DNA from: Ga0077536 sp943370145
GTDB lineage: Bacteria; Pseudomonadota; Gammaproteobacteria; Ga0077536
Reading direction: 5' to 3'
DNA: 51,131 nt
Assembly: GCA_943370145.1 (NCBI GenBank)
Contig: CALRPY020000032.1
Span: 1-51,131, forward strand
Part shown: positions 33,714 to 41,406 of the stretch, one piece after another
Layout: every line of letters starts with the position of its first letter
How positions within the stretch are numbered: position 1 is the stretch's first letter
Notes under the pieces: model-generated
Told to the model about the DNA's origin: nothing
The model's database searches: none
The model's input: the letters and a program-made list of their open reading frames with translations, nothing else
Program-made: the position numbers and the translations under genes

Positions 33714-34616
33714 TCAGGCGATCGCGCCCAGCACTTCGTATTCGACAAGATCCTGCGGCTGCTCGGCGAACGGCCGTCCGAGGCTGATGGCCCCGCTTCC
33801 GTTCAGCAGCGACTCCTCGCGGCGCAGGAAGGCCTCTTTCGCATCGTTGCGCAGATAGGTGCCGTTCGTGCTCTGGTCGACGAGGAAGAACTTGCCGCGT
33901 CGATACTCGATGCGCGCATGCAGCCGCGAGGCCAGCGGCTCATGCACGGTCAGGTCGGCGGTCTTGCTGCGGCCGAGCACCAGCTGTGGCCGGCTGTCGT
34001 CGACGATGCTCGTGACGCCGCCGAGGCGCAGCGACAGGCGCGCGCGCGTCGCCGGCCGGACCACGACGTCGGGCGACATGCGCGTCACGTCGTCCTGTTG
34101 CCACAGCACCTCGAACAGGTCGAACGAATCCTTCTTGCCCTTCACGGGCGCGTGATCGATGAGGCGCGTCTGTCCACGCAGCAGCGCCGGCAGCTGCTCG
34201 ACGACCGTGCGGGTCGTGATGATCTGGCCGACCTTGGCCTGGGCGACCATGCGCGCCGCGACGTTGACCGCGTCGCCGAACACATCGGTCGATTCGACCA
34301 GTGCCGGCCCGACGTGCACGCCGATGCGCAGGGACAGCGCCAGCGGGTCGCCTGCGCTGTCCGCGACGACGCCTTCGTCGAACAGTTCCTGCATGCCGCA
34401 CGCAGCGACAATCGCGGGCTCAACGCCGGGAAAGGTGCACATGACCTCGTCGCCTATGGTCTTCACGACCCTGCCGCCGCACTGGACGATGACCTCCTCG
34501 AGGTGGCGCAGGCAGTCGGCGATGCGCAGGCGGGCCGCCGTGTCGCCCAGCGCTTCATACAGCCGCATGCTCCCGCTGATGTCCGCGAACATGATGGCGA
34601 GAATGCTGGAACTCAT
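33714..34616 (-). CDS. Class III adenylate/guanylate cyclase with C-terminal FHA domain
   Basis: 300 residues from the ATG at 34616; an in-frame GTG at 34658 would add 14 residues and neither start has a good ribosome site. The N-terminal cyclase domain has the first metal Asp in IMFADISGSMRLYEALG, the second in VVKTIGDEVMCTF, and the transition-state Asn/Arg in DAVNVAARMVAQA. The FHA domain begins near residue 200: LVLGRSKTADLTVHEPLASR, LHARIEYRRGKFFLVDQSTN and GTYLRND. Thus it makes a cyclic nucleotide, probably cAMP, and reads a phosphothreonine protein. The partner is probably the PP2C system downstream. Confidence 0.88.
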   Translation of the reverse strand: MSSSILAIMFADISGSMRLYEALGDTAARLRIADCLRHLEEVIVQCGGRVVKTIGDEVMCTFPGVEPAIVAACGMQELFDEGVVADSAGDPLALSLRIGVHVGPALVESTDVFGDAVNVAARMVAQAKVGQIITTRTVVEQLPALLRGQTRLIDHAPVKGKKDSFDLFEVLWQQDDVTRMSPDVVVRPATRARLSLRLGGVTSIVDDSRPQLVLGRSKTADLTVHEPLASRLHARIEYRRGKFFLVDQSTNGTYLRNDAKEAFLRREESLLNGSGAISLGRPFAEQPQDLVEYEVLGAIA

Positions 34617-34723
34617 GTCGGGTAGTTGCCGGCCATTACGCTCGGGTTCGGGTGCCACCGGCAGGTCGTCCGTCCGCGTCGGCGCCAGTGTTACGAGCGC
34701 GGCTGAATAATTGCATCGAAGCG

Positions 34724-34729
34724 ATTATA
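34724..34729 (-). promoter_or_regulatory. Candidate -10 box for the cyclase-FHA operon
   Basis: A perfect TATAAT on the minus strand (34729-34724), about 110 bases before the cyclase ATG. No good -35 hexamer is found at 16-18 bases. Confidence 0.35.
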
Positions 34730-35054
34730 CCGTAAGCCATTTCCCTGAGGATCCCCGCCGGTTCGCGCATCCTGGCCGGGCCTGCGCGCGCCCCGCCAGG
34801 CTCGCTCTCGAACCCCTGGCAGGTGGCCGCAGGCAAGGCGTCCGGTGCCACTGCGAAGAGGGCACGGGAAGTCGATCCAGTGCCCGTTGCCATCTCGGCC
34901 GGACTGCGGGGTGCGGTTGGGGCCCTGGCCGGCGCCGTCCTTACACGCTCGAAACGCTGCGTCAGAGGGGATTTAATCCGGAAATTGTCAAGAATTTTGC
35001 GCTGGACGCAGAGAGATGGTGCACGAAAGTGGCTGCTGAGGCAGGATTCCACCC
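34730..35054. other. Gene-free interval
   Basis: About 325 bases between the cyclase operon promoter and an orphan ORF. No credible gene, RNA or repeat was seen; a TTGTCA at 34984-34989 has no matching -10. Confidence 0.5.
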
Positions 35055-35483
35055 ATGCAGATTACGCTGCACACTGCTGCGCCCGCGTCTCCAGTCCGGC
35101 CCCCGCGCCCCGGGCTGCTTCCGGCTGGGCCAACCACGCAGGTTTTGCCGGCCGAGGATGCGACCGCGCGCCGCGACGCCGACGTGCAGCGGCAGCAGGT
35201 GGTGCGGCCCGTGCGGGCCACGCAGCGGATGGCCGACGAGGCGTTGGAAGTCGGCATGCCGGATACCGGCGGTGCGGGTTCGGTGGCGGAACGCCGGTCC
35301 TTCGACGAGGACGGCATGGCCCGGGACGACGCAGCCACGGGCGGGCGGCAACCCCAACATCAGCTCAGGTCCTTCTCCCTGAACCAACCGATGCCGGCAG
35401 CCGTGCTGGCCGCGATGTTCGACCAGATGGGCGGCGCGGCGTCATCGGTCTGGAAGGGCATGCACGTCAACCTCGTGGTCTGA
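35055..35483 (+). CDS. Orphan hypothetical protein
   Basis: 142 residues, family unknown. GGCAGGA precedes the ATG by ten bases. The protein is Ala/Gln/Pro/Arg rich in the first half with no signal peptide. The last 35 residues (SFSLNQPMPAAVLAAMFDQM and on to MHVNLVV) look like a folded or amphipathic segment. Codon third positions are GC-rich as in neighbouring genes, and the opposite frame has a shadow-like composition. It stands alone, convergent to the Sel1 gene. Confidence 0.45.
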   Translation: MQITLHTAAPASPVRPPRPGLLPAGPTTQVLPAEDATARRDADVQRQQVVRPVRATQRMADEALEVGMPDTGGAGSVAERRSFDEDGMARDDAATGGRQPQHQLRSFSLNQPMPAAVLAAMFDQMGGAASSVWKGMHVNLVV

Positions 35484-35499
35484 GGCGCGTCCTGGGCAT

Positions 35500-36015
35500 T
35501 TACTCCACCCGACTCGTTTCCTTCGGCACCGTGCCGTACTTCTGAATCATCTCCTGCGAGAGCTCCTGCGCGGATTTCATCTCGGCCTCTGACAGCTTGC
35601 CCGCGGCTTCCTTCATCGCCGCCGCCGCCTTCGGGTTGCCGATGTGCGCGGACACGCTGTACCAGCCGTACGCGTATTCCATGTCCTTCGGTACGCCCTG
35701 CCCGCGTTCGTAACAGCCGCCGAGCCGGAACTGCGCGTCCTGCACGCCTTTCTCGGCCGCCTTGCGGAACCACTTCGCCGCCTCGTCGTGGTTGGTCTCG
35801 ACACCGCGCCCTTCCGCGTACATGCGACCCAGGAAGTACTGCGCGTAGGCGTGGTCGGACGTTTCCGCGAGCGGCACGAAGGTCTGCAGCGCCTTGTCGT
35901 TGTCGCCGGTCATCAGGGCCAGCACGCCGTCGTTGAAATCGGCGTGGGCACTGCCGATGCCGAGGCTGAGGAGCGCGGCGAGCAGGCAGCGGGCGAGCGG
36001 GGCGTTACGGCGCAT
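35500..36015 (-). CDS. Periplasmic Sel1-repeat (tetratricopeptide-like) protein
   Basis: 171 residues. A signal peptide ends at GIGSAHA-DFNDG. Repeats follow: a TPR-like pair (GVLALMTGDNDKALQTFVPL), then Sel1 units AYAQYFLGRMYAEGRGV, EAAKWFRKAAEKGVQDAQFR, and YERGQGVPKDMEYAYGWYSV. The C-terminal helix is charged. Sel1-like proteins are scaffolds for protein interactions; the partner is unknown. AAGGAAG lies seven bases before the ATG and a good promoter precedes it. It diverges from leuC. Confidence 0.85.
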   Translation of the reverse strand: MRRNAPLARCLLAALLSLGIGSAHADFNDGVLALMTGDNDKALQTFVPLAETSDHAYAQYFLGRMYAEGRGVETNHDEAAKWFRKAAEKGVQDAQFRLGGCYERGQGVPKDMEYAYGWYSVSAHIGNPKAAAAMKEAAGKLSEAEMKSAQELSQEMIQKYGTVPKETSRVE

Positions 36016-36061
36016 GTCGGGCTTCCTTCATTTGGGGAGAGACGGCATCTTCGAGTGCCGC

Positions 36062-36089
36062 ATCATAGTTCAGTTCCTCGACCAATCAA
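36062..36089 (-). promoter_or_regulatory. Promoter of the Sel1-repeat gene
   Basis: On the minus strand TTGATT (36089-36084), a 16-base spacer and TATGAT (36067-36062), with the ATG 47 bases further. Confidence 0.5.
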
Positions 36090-36118
36090 GCCGCGACGCT
36101 GCCCTCGCTGCCCGGCGC

Positions 36119-36127
36119 TGATAGAAT
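36119..36127 (+). promoter_or_regulatory. Extended -10 promoter for leuCD
   Basis: TGATAGAAT: an extended -10 (TGn) with TAGAAT at 36122-36127, 30 bases before the leuC ATG. The -35 region is poor. It lies back to back with the Sel1 promoter. Confidence 0.45.
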
Positions 36128-36156
36128 CCGCGCTCCACTCCTGACCGGTGTCCGCC

Positions 36157-37560
36157 ATGACCGCCAAGACGCTTTACGACAAACTGTGGGAAGCCCACCT
36201 CGTCGAACAGTTCGACGATGGTTCCGCCCTCATCTACATCGACCGCCACATCGCGCACGAGGTCACCACCCCCCAGGCATTCGAGGGGCTGAAGCTCGCC
36301 GGCCGCCCGCTGTGGCGCACGCCCACCACCGTCGCGGTGTCCGACCACAACGTGCCGACGCGCGACGTCCGCAACATCACCGACCCGGTGGCCAAGGTCC
36401 AGCTCGAAACCATCGCGCGCAACTGCCGCGAGCACCGCATCACGCACTTCGACATCGGCGACCCGCGCCAGGGCATCGTGCACGTGACCGGCCCCGAACA
36501 GGGCTGGAGCCTGCCGGGCATGACCATCGTCTGCGGCGACTCGCACACCGCGACCAACGGCGCGCTCGGGGCGCTCGCCTTCGGCATCGGCACCTCCGAG
36601 GTCGAGCACGTGATGGCGACGCAGACGCTGGTCCTGCGCAAGGCGAAGAACATGCTGATCGACGTCGTCGGCGAATTGCGGCCAGGCGTCTCGGCGAAGG
36701 ACCTCATCCTCGCCATCATCGGCCGCATCGGCACTGCGGGCGCGACCGGGCACACGATGGAATACGCCGGTGCCGCGATCCGCGCGCTGTCCATCGAGGA
36801 ACGTATGACGGTGTGCAACATGTCGATCGAGGCCGGCGGCCGCGCAGGCATGGTCGCGGTCGACGACAAGACAATCGCCTACGTGGAAGGGCGCCCCGGC
36901 GCGCCGAAGGGCGAGCAGTGGACGCGGGCCGTCGAGTACTGGAAGACGCTGCATTCGGACCCCGGTGCGCCGTTCGACACCGTGGTCACCATCGATGCTG
37001 CCAGCATCGAGCCGCAGGTGTCCTGGGGCACCTCGCCCGAGATGGTGCTGCCGGTGTCCGGCCGCGTGCCGGATCCGGAGCAGGAAACGGACGAGGTCAA
37101 GCGCACCGGCATGCGCAATGCGCTCAAGTACATGGATCTCAAACCCGGCACCCCGCTGACGGACATCGCCATCGACAAGGTTTTCATCGGCTCGTGCACG
37201 AACTCGCGCATCGAGGATCTGCGCGCGGCGGCGAGCGTCGTGCGCGGCAGGCACGTCGCGAAGAACGTCAGGCTCGCGATGGTCGTGCCGGGCTCGGGCC
37301 TCGTGAAGCAGCAGGCCGAGCGCGAGGGGCTCGACCGGATCTTCCTCGACGCGGGCTTCGAGTGGCGCGAACCGGGTTGCTCGATGTGCCTCGGCATGAA
37401 CCCGGACCAGCTCGCGCCGGGCGAGCGCTGCGCGTCGACCTCCAACCGCAATTTCGAGGGTCGCCAGGGCCACGGGGGACGCACGCACCTCGTGTCGCCG
37501 GCGATGGCCGCCGCGGCCGGCATCGCCGGCCATTTCGTCGATGTCCGGGAGGTGCAGTGA
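36157..37560 (+). CDS. leuC: 3-isopropylmalate dehydratase large subunit
   Basis: 467 residues. [4Fe-4S] cysteines are in IGSCTNSRIEDLRAA and EPGCSMCLGMNPD; substrate residues in VCGDSHTATNGALGALAFGI. The ATG at 36157 is preferred to a GTG nine bases upstream. With LeuD it converts 2-isopropylmalate to 3-isopropylmalate in leucine synthesis. leuA and leuB are not in the window. leuD starts one base after the stop. Confidence 0.97.
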   Translation: MTAKTLYDKLWEAHLVEQFDDGSALIYIDRHIAHEVTTPQAFEGLKLAGRPLWRTPTTVAVSDHNVPTRDVRNITDPVAKVQLETIARNCREHRITHFDIGDPRQGIVHVTGPEQGWSLPGMTIVCGDSHTATNGALGALAFGIGTSEVEHVMATQTLVLRKAKNMLIDVVGELRPGVSAKDLILAIIGRIGTAGATGHTMEYAGAAIRALSIEERMTVCNMSIEAGGRAGMVAVDDKTIAYVEGRPGAPKGEQWTRAVEYWKTLHSDPGAPFDTVVTIDAASIEPQVSWGTSPEMVLPVSGRVPDPEQETDEVKRTGMRNALKYMDLKPGTPLTDIAIDKVFIGSCTNSRIEDLRAAASVVRGRHVAKNVRLAMVVPGSGLVKQQAEREGLDRIFLDAGFEWREPGCSMCLGMNPDQLAPGERCASTSNRNFEGRQGHGGRTHLVSPAMAAAAGIAGHFVDVREVQ

Positions 37561-37561
37561 C

Positions 37562-38206
37562 ATGGAAGCGTTCCGCAAACTGACGGGTCTCGTGGCCCCC
37601 ATCGATCGCCCGAACGTCGATACCGACGCGATCATCCCCAAGCAGTTCCTCAAATCGATCAAGCGTTCCGGCTTCGGGCCGAACCTGTTCGACGAGTGGC
37701 GTTACCTCGACAAAGGCGAGCCGGACAAGTCGAATGAAGGACGTCCGCTGAACCCGGACTTCGTGCTGAACCAGCCGCGCTACCAGGGCGCGAAGATCAT
37801 GCTCGCGCGCGACAACTTCGGCTGCGGGTCCTCCCGCGAGCACGCGCCGTGGGCAATCCACGACTTCGGTTTCCGGGCGGTGATCGCGCCAAGTTTCGCC
37901 GACATCTTCTACGGCAACTCGGCGAAGAACGGCCTGCTGCTGGTGACCCTGCCGGCAGCCGTCGTCGACCACCTGTTCGCGGATTGCCTGGGCACCGAGG
38001 GCTACCGGCTCACGATCGACCTCGAGGCGCAGACCGTGACCGAGCCCGATGGCACCCGCCACGCGTTCGACTACAGCGCGGGGCTCAAGCACCGCATGCT
38101 GAACGGGCTCGACGACATCGGCATCACGCTGCAGCACGCCGACAGGATTCGCGCCTACGAACAGCGCCGGCGCGAGATCACGCCGTGGCTGTTCGCCGAT
38201 CTCTGA
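37562..38206 (+). CDS. leuD: 3-isopropylmalate dehydratase small subunit
   Basis: 214 residues, the long bacterial form. RPNVDTDAIIPKQFLKSIKR at the N-terminus and DNFGCGSSREHAPWAIHDFG are diagnostic. Swivel partner of LeuC. The ATG at 37562 directly follows the leuC stop; an upstream frame extension overlaps leuC. Confidence 0.97.
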   Translation: MEAFRKLTGLVAPIDRPNVDTDAIIPKQFLKSIKRSGFGPNLFDEWRYLDKGEPDKSNEGRPLNPDFVLNQPRYQGAKIMLARDNFGCGSSREHAPWAIHDFGFRAVIAPSFADIFYGNSAKNGLLLVTLPAAVVDHLFADCLGTEGYRLTIDLEAQTVTEPDGTRHAFDYSAGLKHRMLNGLDDIGITLQHADRIRAYEQRRREITPWLFADL

Positions 38207-38228
38207 CGGCAAGCGGGGACACAGGGCG

Positions 38229-38765
38229 ATGATTTTCGAACTGGAAGACCGCCGCGTGCACGCGGAGGGTGACTACTGGATCGCCGAGACCGCGAGCGTC
38301 ATCGGCAACGTGCTGCTGCGGAACAACGCGAGCGTGTGGTTCGGCGCGGTCATCCGCGCCGACAACGAGCTCATCACGATCGGCGAGAACTCGAACGTCC
38401 AGGACCTGTCCGTGCTGCACACCGATCCGGGCTTTCCGCTGACGATCGGCAGCAACTGCACGATCGGCCACAAGGTGATGCTGCACGGCTGCACGATCGG
38501 CGACAACTCGCTGGTCGGCATCAATGCCGTGGTGCTCAACGGCGCGCGCATCGGGAAGAACTGCCTGATTGGCGCCGGCGCGCTGATCACCGAAGGCAAG
38601 GAGATCCCGGACGGTTCGCTGGTCGTCGGCGCGCCGGGCAAGGTGGCGCGGGCGCTGACGCCAGAGCAGATTGCCGGCCTCACGCGCTCGGCGCAGCACT
38701 ACGTGCAGAACATGCAGCGCTTCAGGCGCGCCCTGCGTCCACAGGACACGGTCGCGCGCCCGTAG
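38229..38765 (+). CDS. Gamma-carbonic-anhydrase-like hexapeptide-repeat protein (YrdA/PaaY type)
   Basis: 178 residues. Left-handed beta-helix hexapeptides run from residue 18 to 130 (SVIGNVLLRNNASVWFGAVI; IGDNSLVGINAVV). Zn ligands His in DLSVLHTDPG and the IGHKVMLHGC pair are present, and Arg and Gln/Asp of the active site are in RADNELITIG and NVQDLS. A C-terminal helix follows. It lies 22 bases after leuD, so may be co-transcribed. Carbonic anhydrase activity is possible; a PaaY-like thioesterase is the alternative. Confidence 0.85.
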   Translation: MIFELEDRRVHAEGDYWIAETASVIGNVLLRNNASVWFGAVIRADNELITIGENSNVQDLSVLHTDPGFPLTIGSNCTIGHKVMLHGCTIGDNSLVGINAVVLNGARIGKNCLIGAGALITEGKEIPDGSLVVGAPGKVARALTPEQIAGLTRSAQHYVQNMQRFRRALRPQDTVARP

Positions 38766-38786
38766 GCGGCGACCTGTTCGCCGGGT

Positions 38787-39305
38787 TCAGGCCGCGACGG
38801 GTACCTGCCGTGCCGGCTCGGTGGCGCGGGTCGGCACCGTGATTCGCAGCAGACCGTCGCGCAGTTCCGCCGTCGCCTTCTCGCGATCGAGGCGGGCCGG
38901 CAGATCGAACAGCCGAAAGGCCCGGCCCTGCGGCAGCTCGTCGACGTGCACCTTTGCGCCTTCGCAGGCCCGGTTGACGCAGCAGGTCGACTTGACCAGC
39001 ACGCTGCCCTCGGCGACCTGGACCTCGAGCTCGTCGGGCTTGACGCCGGCCATCGCGATCTCGATGACATAGCGGTCGTCACGCTCGACGATCGTCGCCT
39101 GCGGCTCCCAGAACAACTCACGCTCGGCGCACAGCCAGTCGTCGAGTTCGCGCTCGCCGCAGAGCCCATGCGCTTCGAAGAGTTCGTACGCGCGGTGCAT
39201 GATCGCGTCGCGCACGCCCTGCAATTCCTCGTCCAGCGTGTCGACGCCACGCGTCGCCACCGCGTGCGCGAGGCGCTCTTCGTTCAATACCTTGGATTTG
39301 GGCAT
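38787..39305 (-). CDS. DUF2934-Hsp20 fusion: small heat-shock protein
   Basis: 172 residues from the ATG at 39305, set by AAGGAGG nine bases upstream. Residues about 25-65 are a DUF2934-like helical segment (IMHRAYELFEAHGLCGEREL then DDWLCAERELFWEP). Residues 70-165 form an alpha-crystallin domain: VERDDRYVIEIAMAGVKPDE, LEVQVAEGSVLVKS, and the ATAELRDGLLRITVPT end (the Hsp20 A-x-L-x-[DN]-G-x-L block). The beta-sheet contains an unusual cysteine group, TCCVNRACEG. It likely acts as a holdase chaperone. A possible FNR/Anr-type promoter upstream suggests induction at low oxygen. Confidence 0.82.
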   Translation of the reverse strand: MPKSKVLNEERLAHAVATRGVDTLDEELQGVRDAIMHRAYELFEAHGLCGERELDDWLCAERELFWEPQATIVERDDRYVIEIAMAGVKPDELEVQVAEGSVLVKSTCCVNRACEGAKVHVDELPQGRAFRLFDLPARLDREKATAELRDGLLRITVPTRATEPARQVPVAA

Positions 39306-39461
39306 GACCGTGTTCCTCCTTGAAGTGGGGCTTGACTCAGGACGGGCCTGCCATGGACCGCGGGCTTCGGGGGCTGATCTTCGCTGCAACCTGCCTGCCG
39401 GGCCGCGACCGACGTGAAAGGTCGGCACGCCGCCATGCAGACAGAACCCATGGCGAAACTT

Positions 39462-39481
39462 CTCGTCCAGCCTAGGACGAG
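39462..39481 (-). repeat. Seven-base inverted repeat over the hsp20 promoter
   Basis: CTCGTCC (39462-39468) and GGACGAG (39475-39481) with a six-base centre that is itself the candidate -10. It could be an operator or an RNA hairpin. Confidence 0.4.
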
Positions 39482-39510
39482 CTCCTGCAGCGGGATTTGA
39501 CGCCGATCAA
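39469..39510 (-). promoter_or_regulatory. Candidate FNR/Anr-dependent class II promoter of the hsp20 gene
   Basis: On the minus strand TTGATCGGCGTCAA (39510-39497) matches the FNR/Anr consensus TTGAT-N4-ATCAA with one mismatch. Exactly 22 bases later lies TAGGCT (39474-39469), a 3-of-6 match to the -10 box. That spacing puts the box centre at -41.5, the class II position. The leader to the ATG would be about 157 bases. Confidence 0.5.
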
Positions 39511-39530
39511 GGACCGGCGTCGGACGGCAT

Positions 39531-41372
39531 TCAGGCGCCTGCGCGTCCCGCGAAGGTCAGCGGCCGCCCGAGCTGCCGCGTGCCGAGCGCCGGCAGCAGG
39601 TGGTCGCGCTCCCACACCTGGCTGCCGGCGATGTACACGGCATCGACGACGCCGTCGGAGCGGTTCACGAGCTGCTTCTCCTGCAGGACTTCGCGGTAGA
39701 GCAGCTGGCGGTTCGCGTCCGTGTCGTAACTTGAGAGGGCGGCGGGATCGATGACGGTGACGTCCGCCTGCTTGCCGATCGCGAGCGATCCCGCGTCGAA
39801 GCCGAAGAACTCGGCGGGATCGCGGGTCAGCCGCTTGACCGCCTCGGCGACCCGCGCGGTGCCGAGCCGCTGCGCGAAGCGCAGCGTCGCGAGATTGCCG
39901 TCGAAGAAGGCCATGTTGATCAGGTGCGCGCCGGAGTCATTGAAGCCGGGCAGCGTGTTCGGGTCGAACAGGAGCTTTTCGAGGATTTCAGGCCGGTCGT
40001 TGCCCACCGTGAAGTGAAAGCGGATGTCGCGGTCGAATTCGCGCAGCAGGTGCAGGAAGAACGCGGGGTCCGAGTGCATGGAGCCCGTCGCGGCCTCGAA
40101 GGCCGCGGTTTCCGCCGGGCTGCGCGTGGCCGCCCGGTTGCCGGCATGGTGGCTGCGCGCCCGGCGCAGGACCTGCGCCATGGTTTCGCCGCGCCACTCC
40201 GTGACGGGGCAGTCGTCGATCACCATGATTTCGAGGTTGCGCTGGAAAGTGGAGATGATTTTCCGGTCCGACCAGTCACGCTCGAATCTTGCGATGTACG
40301 TGGGCTCCGACAGCAGGCGGCGCCGGCCCTCGCGGTCCTCGAGTTCGCATTCCAGCAGCGGGCGCGTCGTTGCGAACTCCTCGAACACCGGGCTGATCGG
40401 ACCCTCGCACCAGATCTTGAACGGCGTGCCGAGCACCTGGAAATGGAACTTGCCCCGCATCACCCACGAGTTCAGGAAGCGGGCGAGGTTCAGGAACATG
40501 CGCCACGCGCCGCGCTGGTGCACGAGGTCGATGGCGGTCAGCGCGCTCGTGCGCAGCGGCTTGCCGAACAGCCGGCCGCTCGTATACAGGAAGCGCTTGA
40601 AAGTGCCCATCGGATTCAGCGCGTCCGGTGTCACCTGCCACACCCGATCGTGCTCGCGCACGACATCGAGCAGGCGTCGCTGCTCGGCGCGCGACGCATA
40701 GGGCGAAGGAATCTTGGCGGCGGTGTGCGGCTGGTTCGCGAGGTAGTGGAAGGGGATGTTGTCGGTGGAAAAGCCGACGTAGCCCTGCTGCATCGCCTCG
40801 CGCAGCAGTTGTTCCATGCGTTGCAGCTCGGCCTCGGTGGGCTGGCGCGAAATCGCGGCCTCGACGCCCATGACCTCGATGCGAAGCATGGAGTGCGGGA
40901 TCAGCGGCACCACGTTCGGCCCCAGGCGCAGGGTGGCGAGGTGCTCGAGGTATTCCTGCGTCGAATGCCACGTCACCGCCTCGATGCAGCGGCGCAGCAC
41001 GGCCTTCGGGATGTTCTCGACCCGGGCGAAGCAGTCGAGGATCGGGTCGTCCGCGCCGTGGCGCTGCGCGCCGAAAGCCGTGCCGAGGCTGCAGTTGCCG
41101 AACACCACGGTGGTGGTGCCGTGGCGCACTACCTCGGAGAGGCCCGGCGCCAGTTCCACTTCGAGGTCGAGGTGGGTGTGGATGTCGACGAGGCCTGGCA
41201 TCACCCACAGGCCGCGGGCGTCCCGCACCTCGCGGGCGCGTCCCGCGTCCAGGCCGCGGCCGCGCGCCGCGACCTTGCCGTTCGCCAGCGCGAGGTCTTC
41301 GACGACCGGCGCTCCGCCGTTGCCGTCGAACAGCAGACCGCCCTGGATCAGTACGTCCCAGTCCTGCACCAT
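39531..41372 (-). CDS. N-acyl-D-amino-acid deacylase-like amidohydrolase
   Basis: 613 residues of the D-aminoacylase/amidohydrolase-3 family. Metal site HxH in PGLVDIHTHLDLE; the Gly/Cys block GTTTVVFGNCSLGTAFG matches the D-aminoacylase Zn-cysteine region; FSTDNIPFHYLANQPHTAAK; the late metal/acid motif in LPGFNDSGAHLINMAFFDGN; and the final GSLAIGKQADVTVIDP strand. It is longer than characterised D-aminoacylases (about 480). Related proteins hydrolyse N-acyl-D-amino acids or similar amides in the cytoplasm. It follows the acyl-CoA synthetase by 34 bases. The substrate is unknown. Confidence 0.82.
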   Translation of the reverse strand: MVQDWDVLIQGGLLFDGNGGAPVVEDLALANGKVAARGRGLDAGRAREVRDARGLWVMPGLVDIHTHLDLEVELAPGLSEVVRHGTTTVVFGNCSLGTAFGAQRHGADDPILDCFARVENIPKAVLRRCIEAVTWHSTQEYLEHLATLRLGPNVVPLIPHSMLRIEVMGVEAAISRQPTEAELQRMEQLLREAMQQGYVGFSTDNIPFHYLANQPHTAAKIPSPYASRAEQRRLLDVVREHDRVWQVTPDALNPMGTFKRFLYTSGRLFGKPLRTSALTAIDLVHQRGAWRMFLNLARFLNSWVMRGKFHFQVLGTPFKIWCEGPISPVFEEFATTRPLLECELEDREGRRRLLSEPTYIARFERDWSDRKIISTFQRNLEIMVIDDCPVTEWRGETMAQVLRRARSHHAGNRAATRSPAETAAFEAATGSMHSDPAFFLHLLREFDRDIRFHFTVGNDRPEILEKLLFDPNTLPGFNDSGAHLINMAFFDGNLATLRFAQRLGTARVAEAVKRLTRDPAEFFGFDAGSLAIGKQADVTVIDPAALSSYDTDANRQLLYREVLQEKQLVNRSDGVVDAVYIAGSQVWERDHLLPALGTRQLGRPLTFAGRAGA

Positions 41373-41406
41373 CTTTCGTCCCCCGGTGCCGCGGGGGCGG
41401 CCGCGC

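Noticed and set aside
34984..35012. Possible promoter TTGTCA before the orphan ORF at 35055
   Set aside because: No -10-like hexamer at 16-18 bases downstream.
36070..37662. Minus-strand frame of 530 codons opposite leuC
   Set aside because: Pure shadow of leuC, which has intact iron-sulfur motifs on the plus strand.
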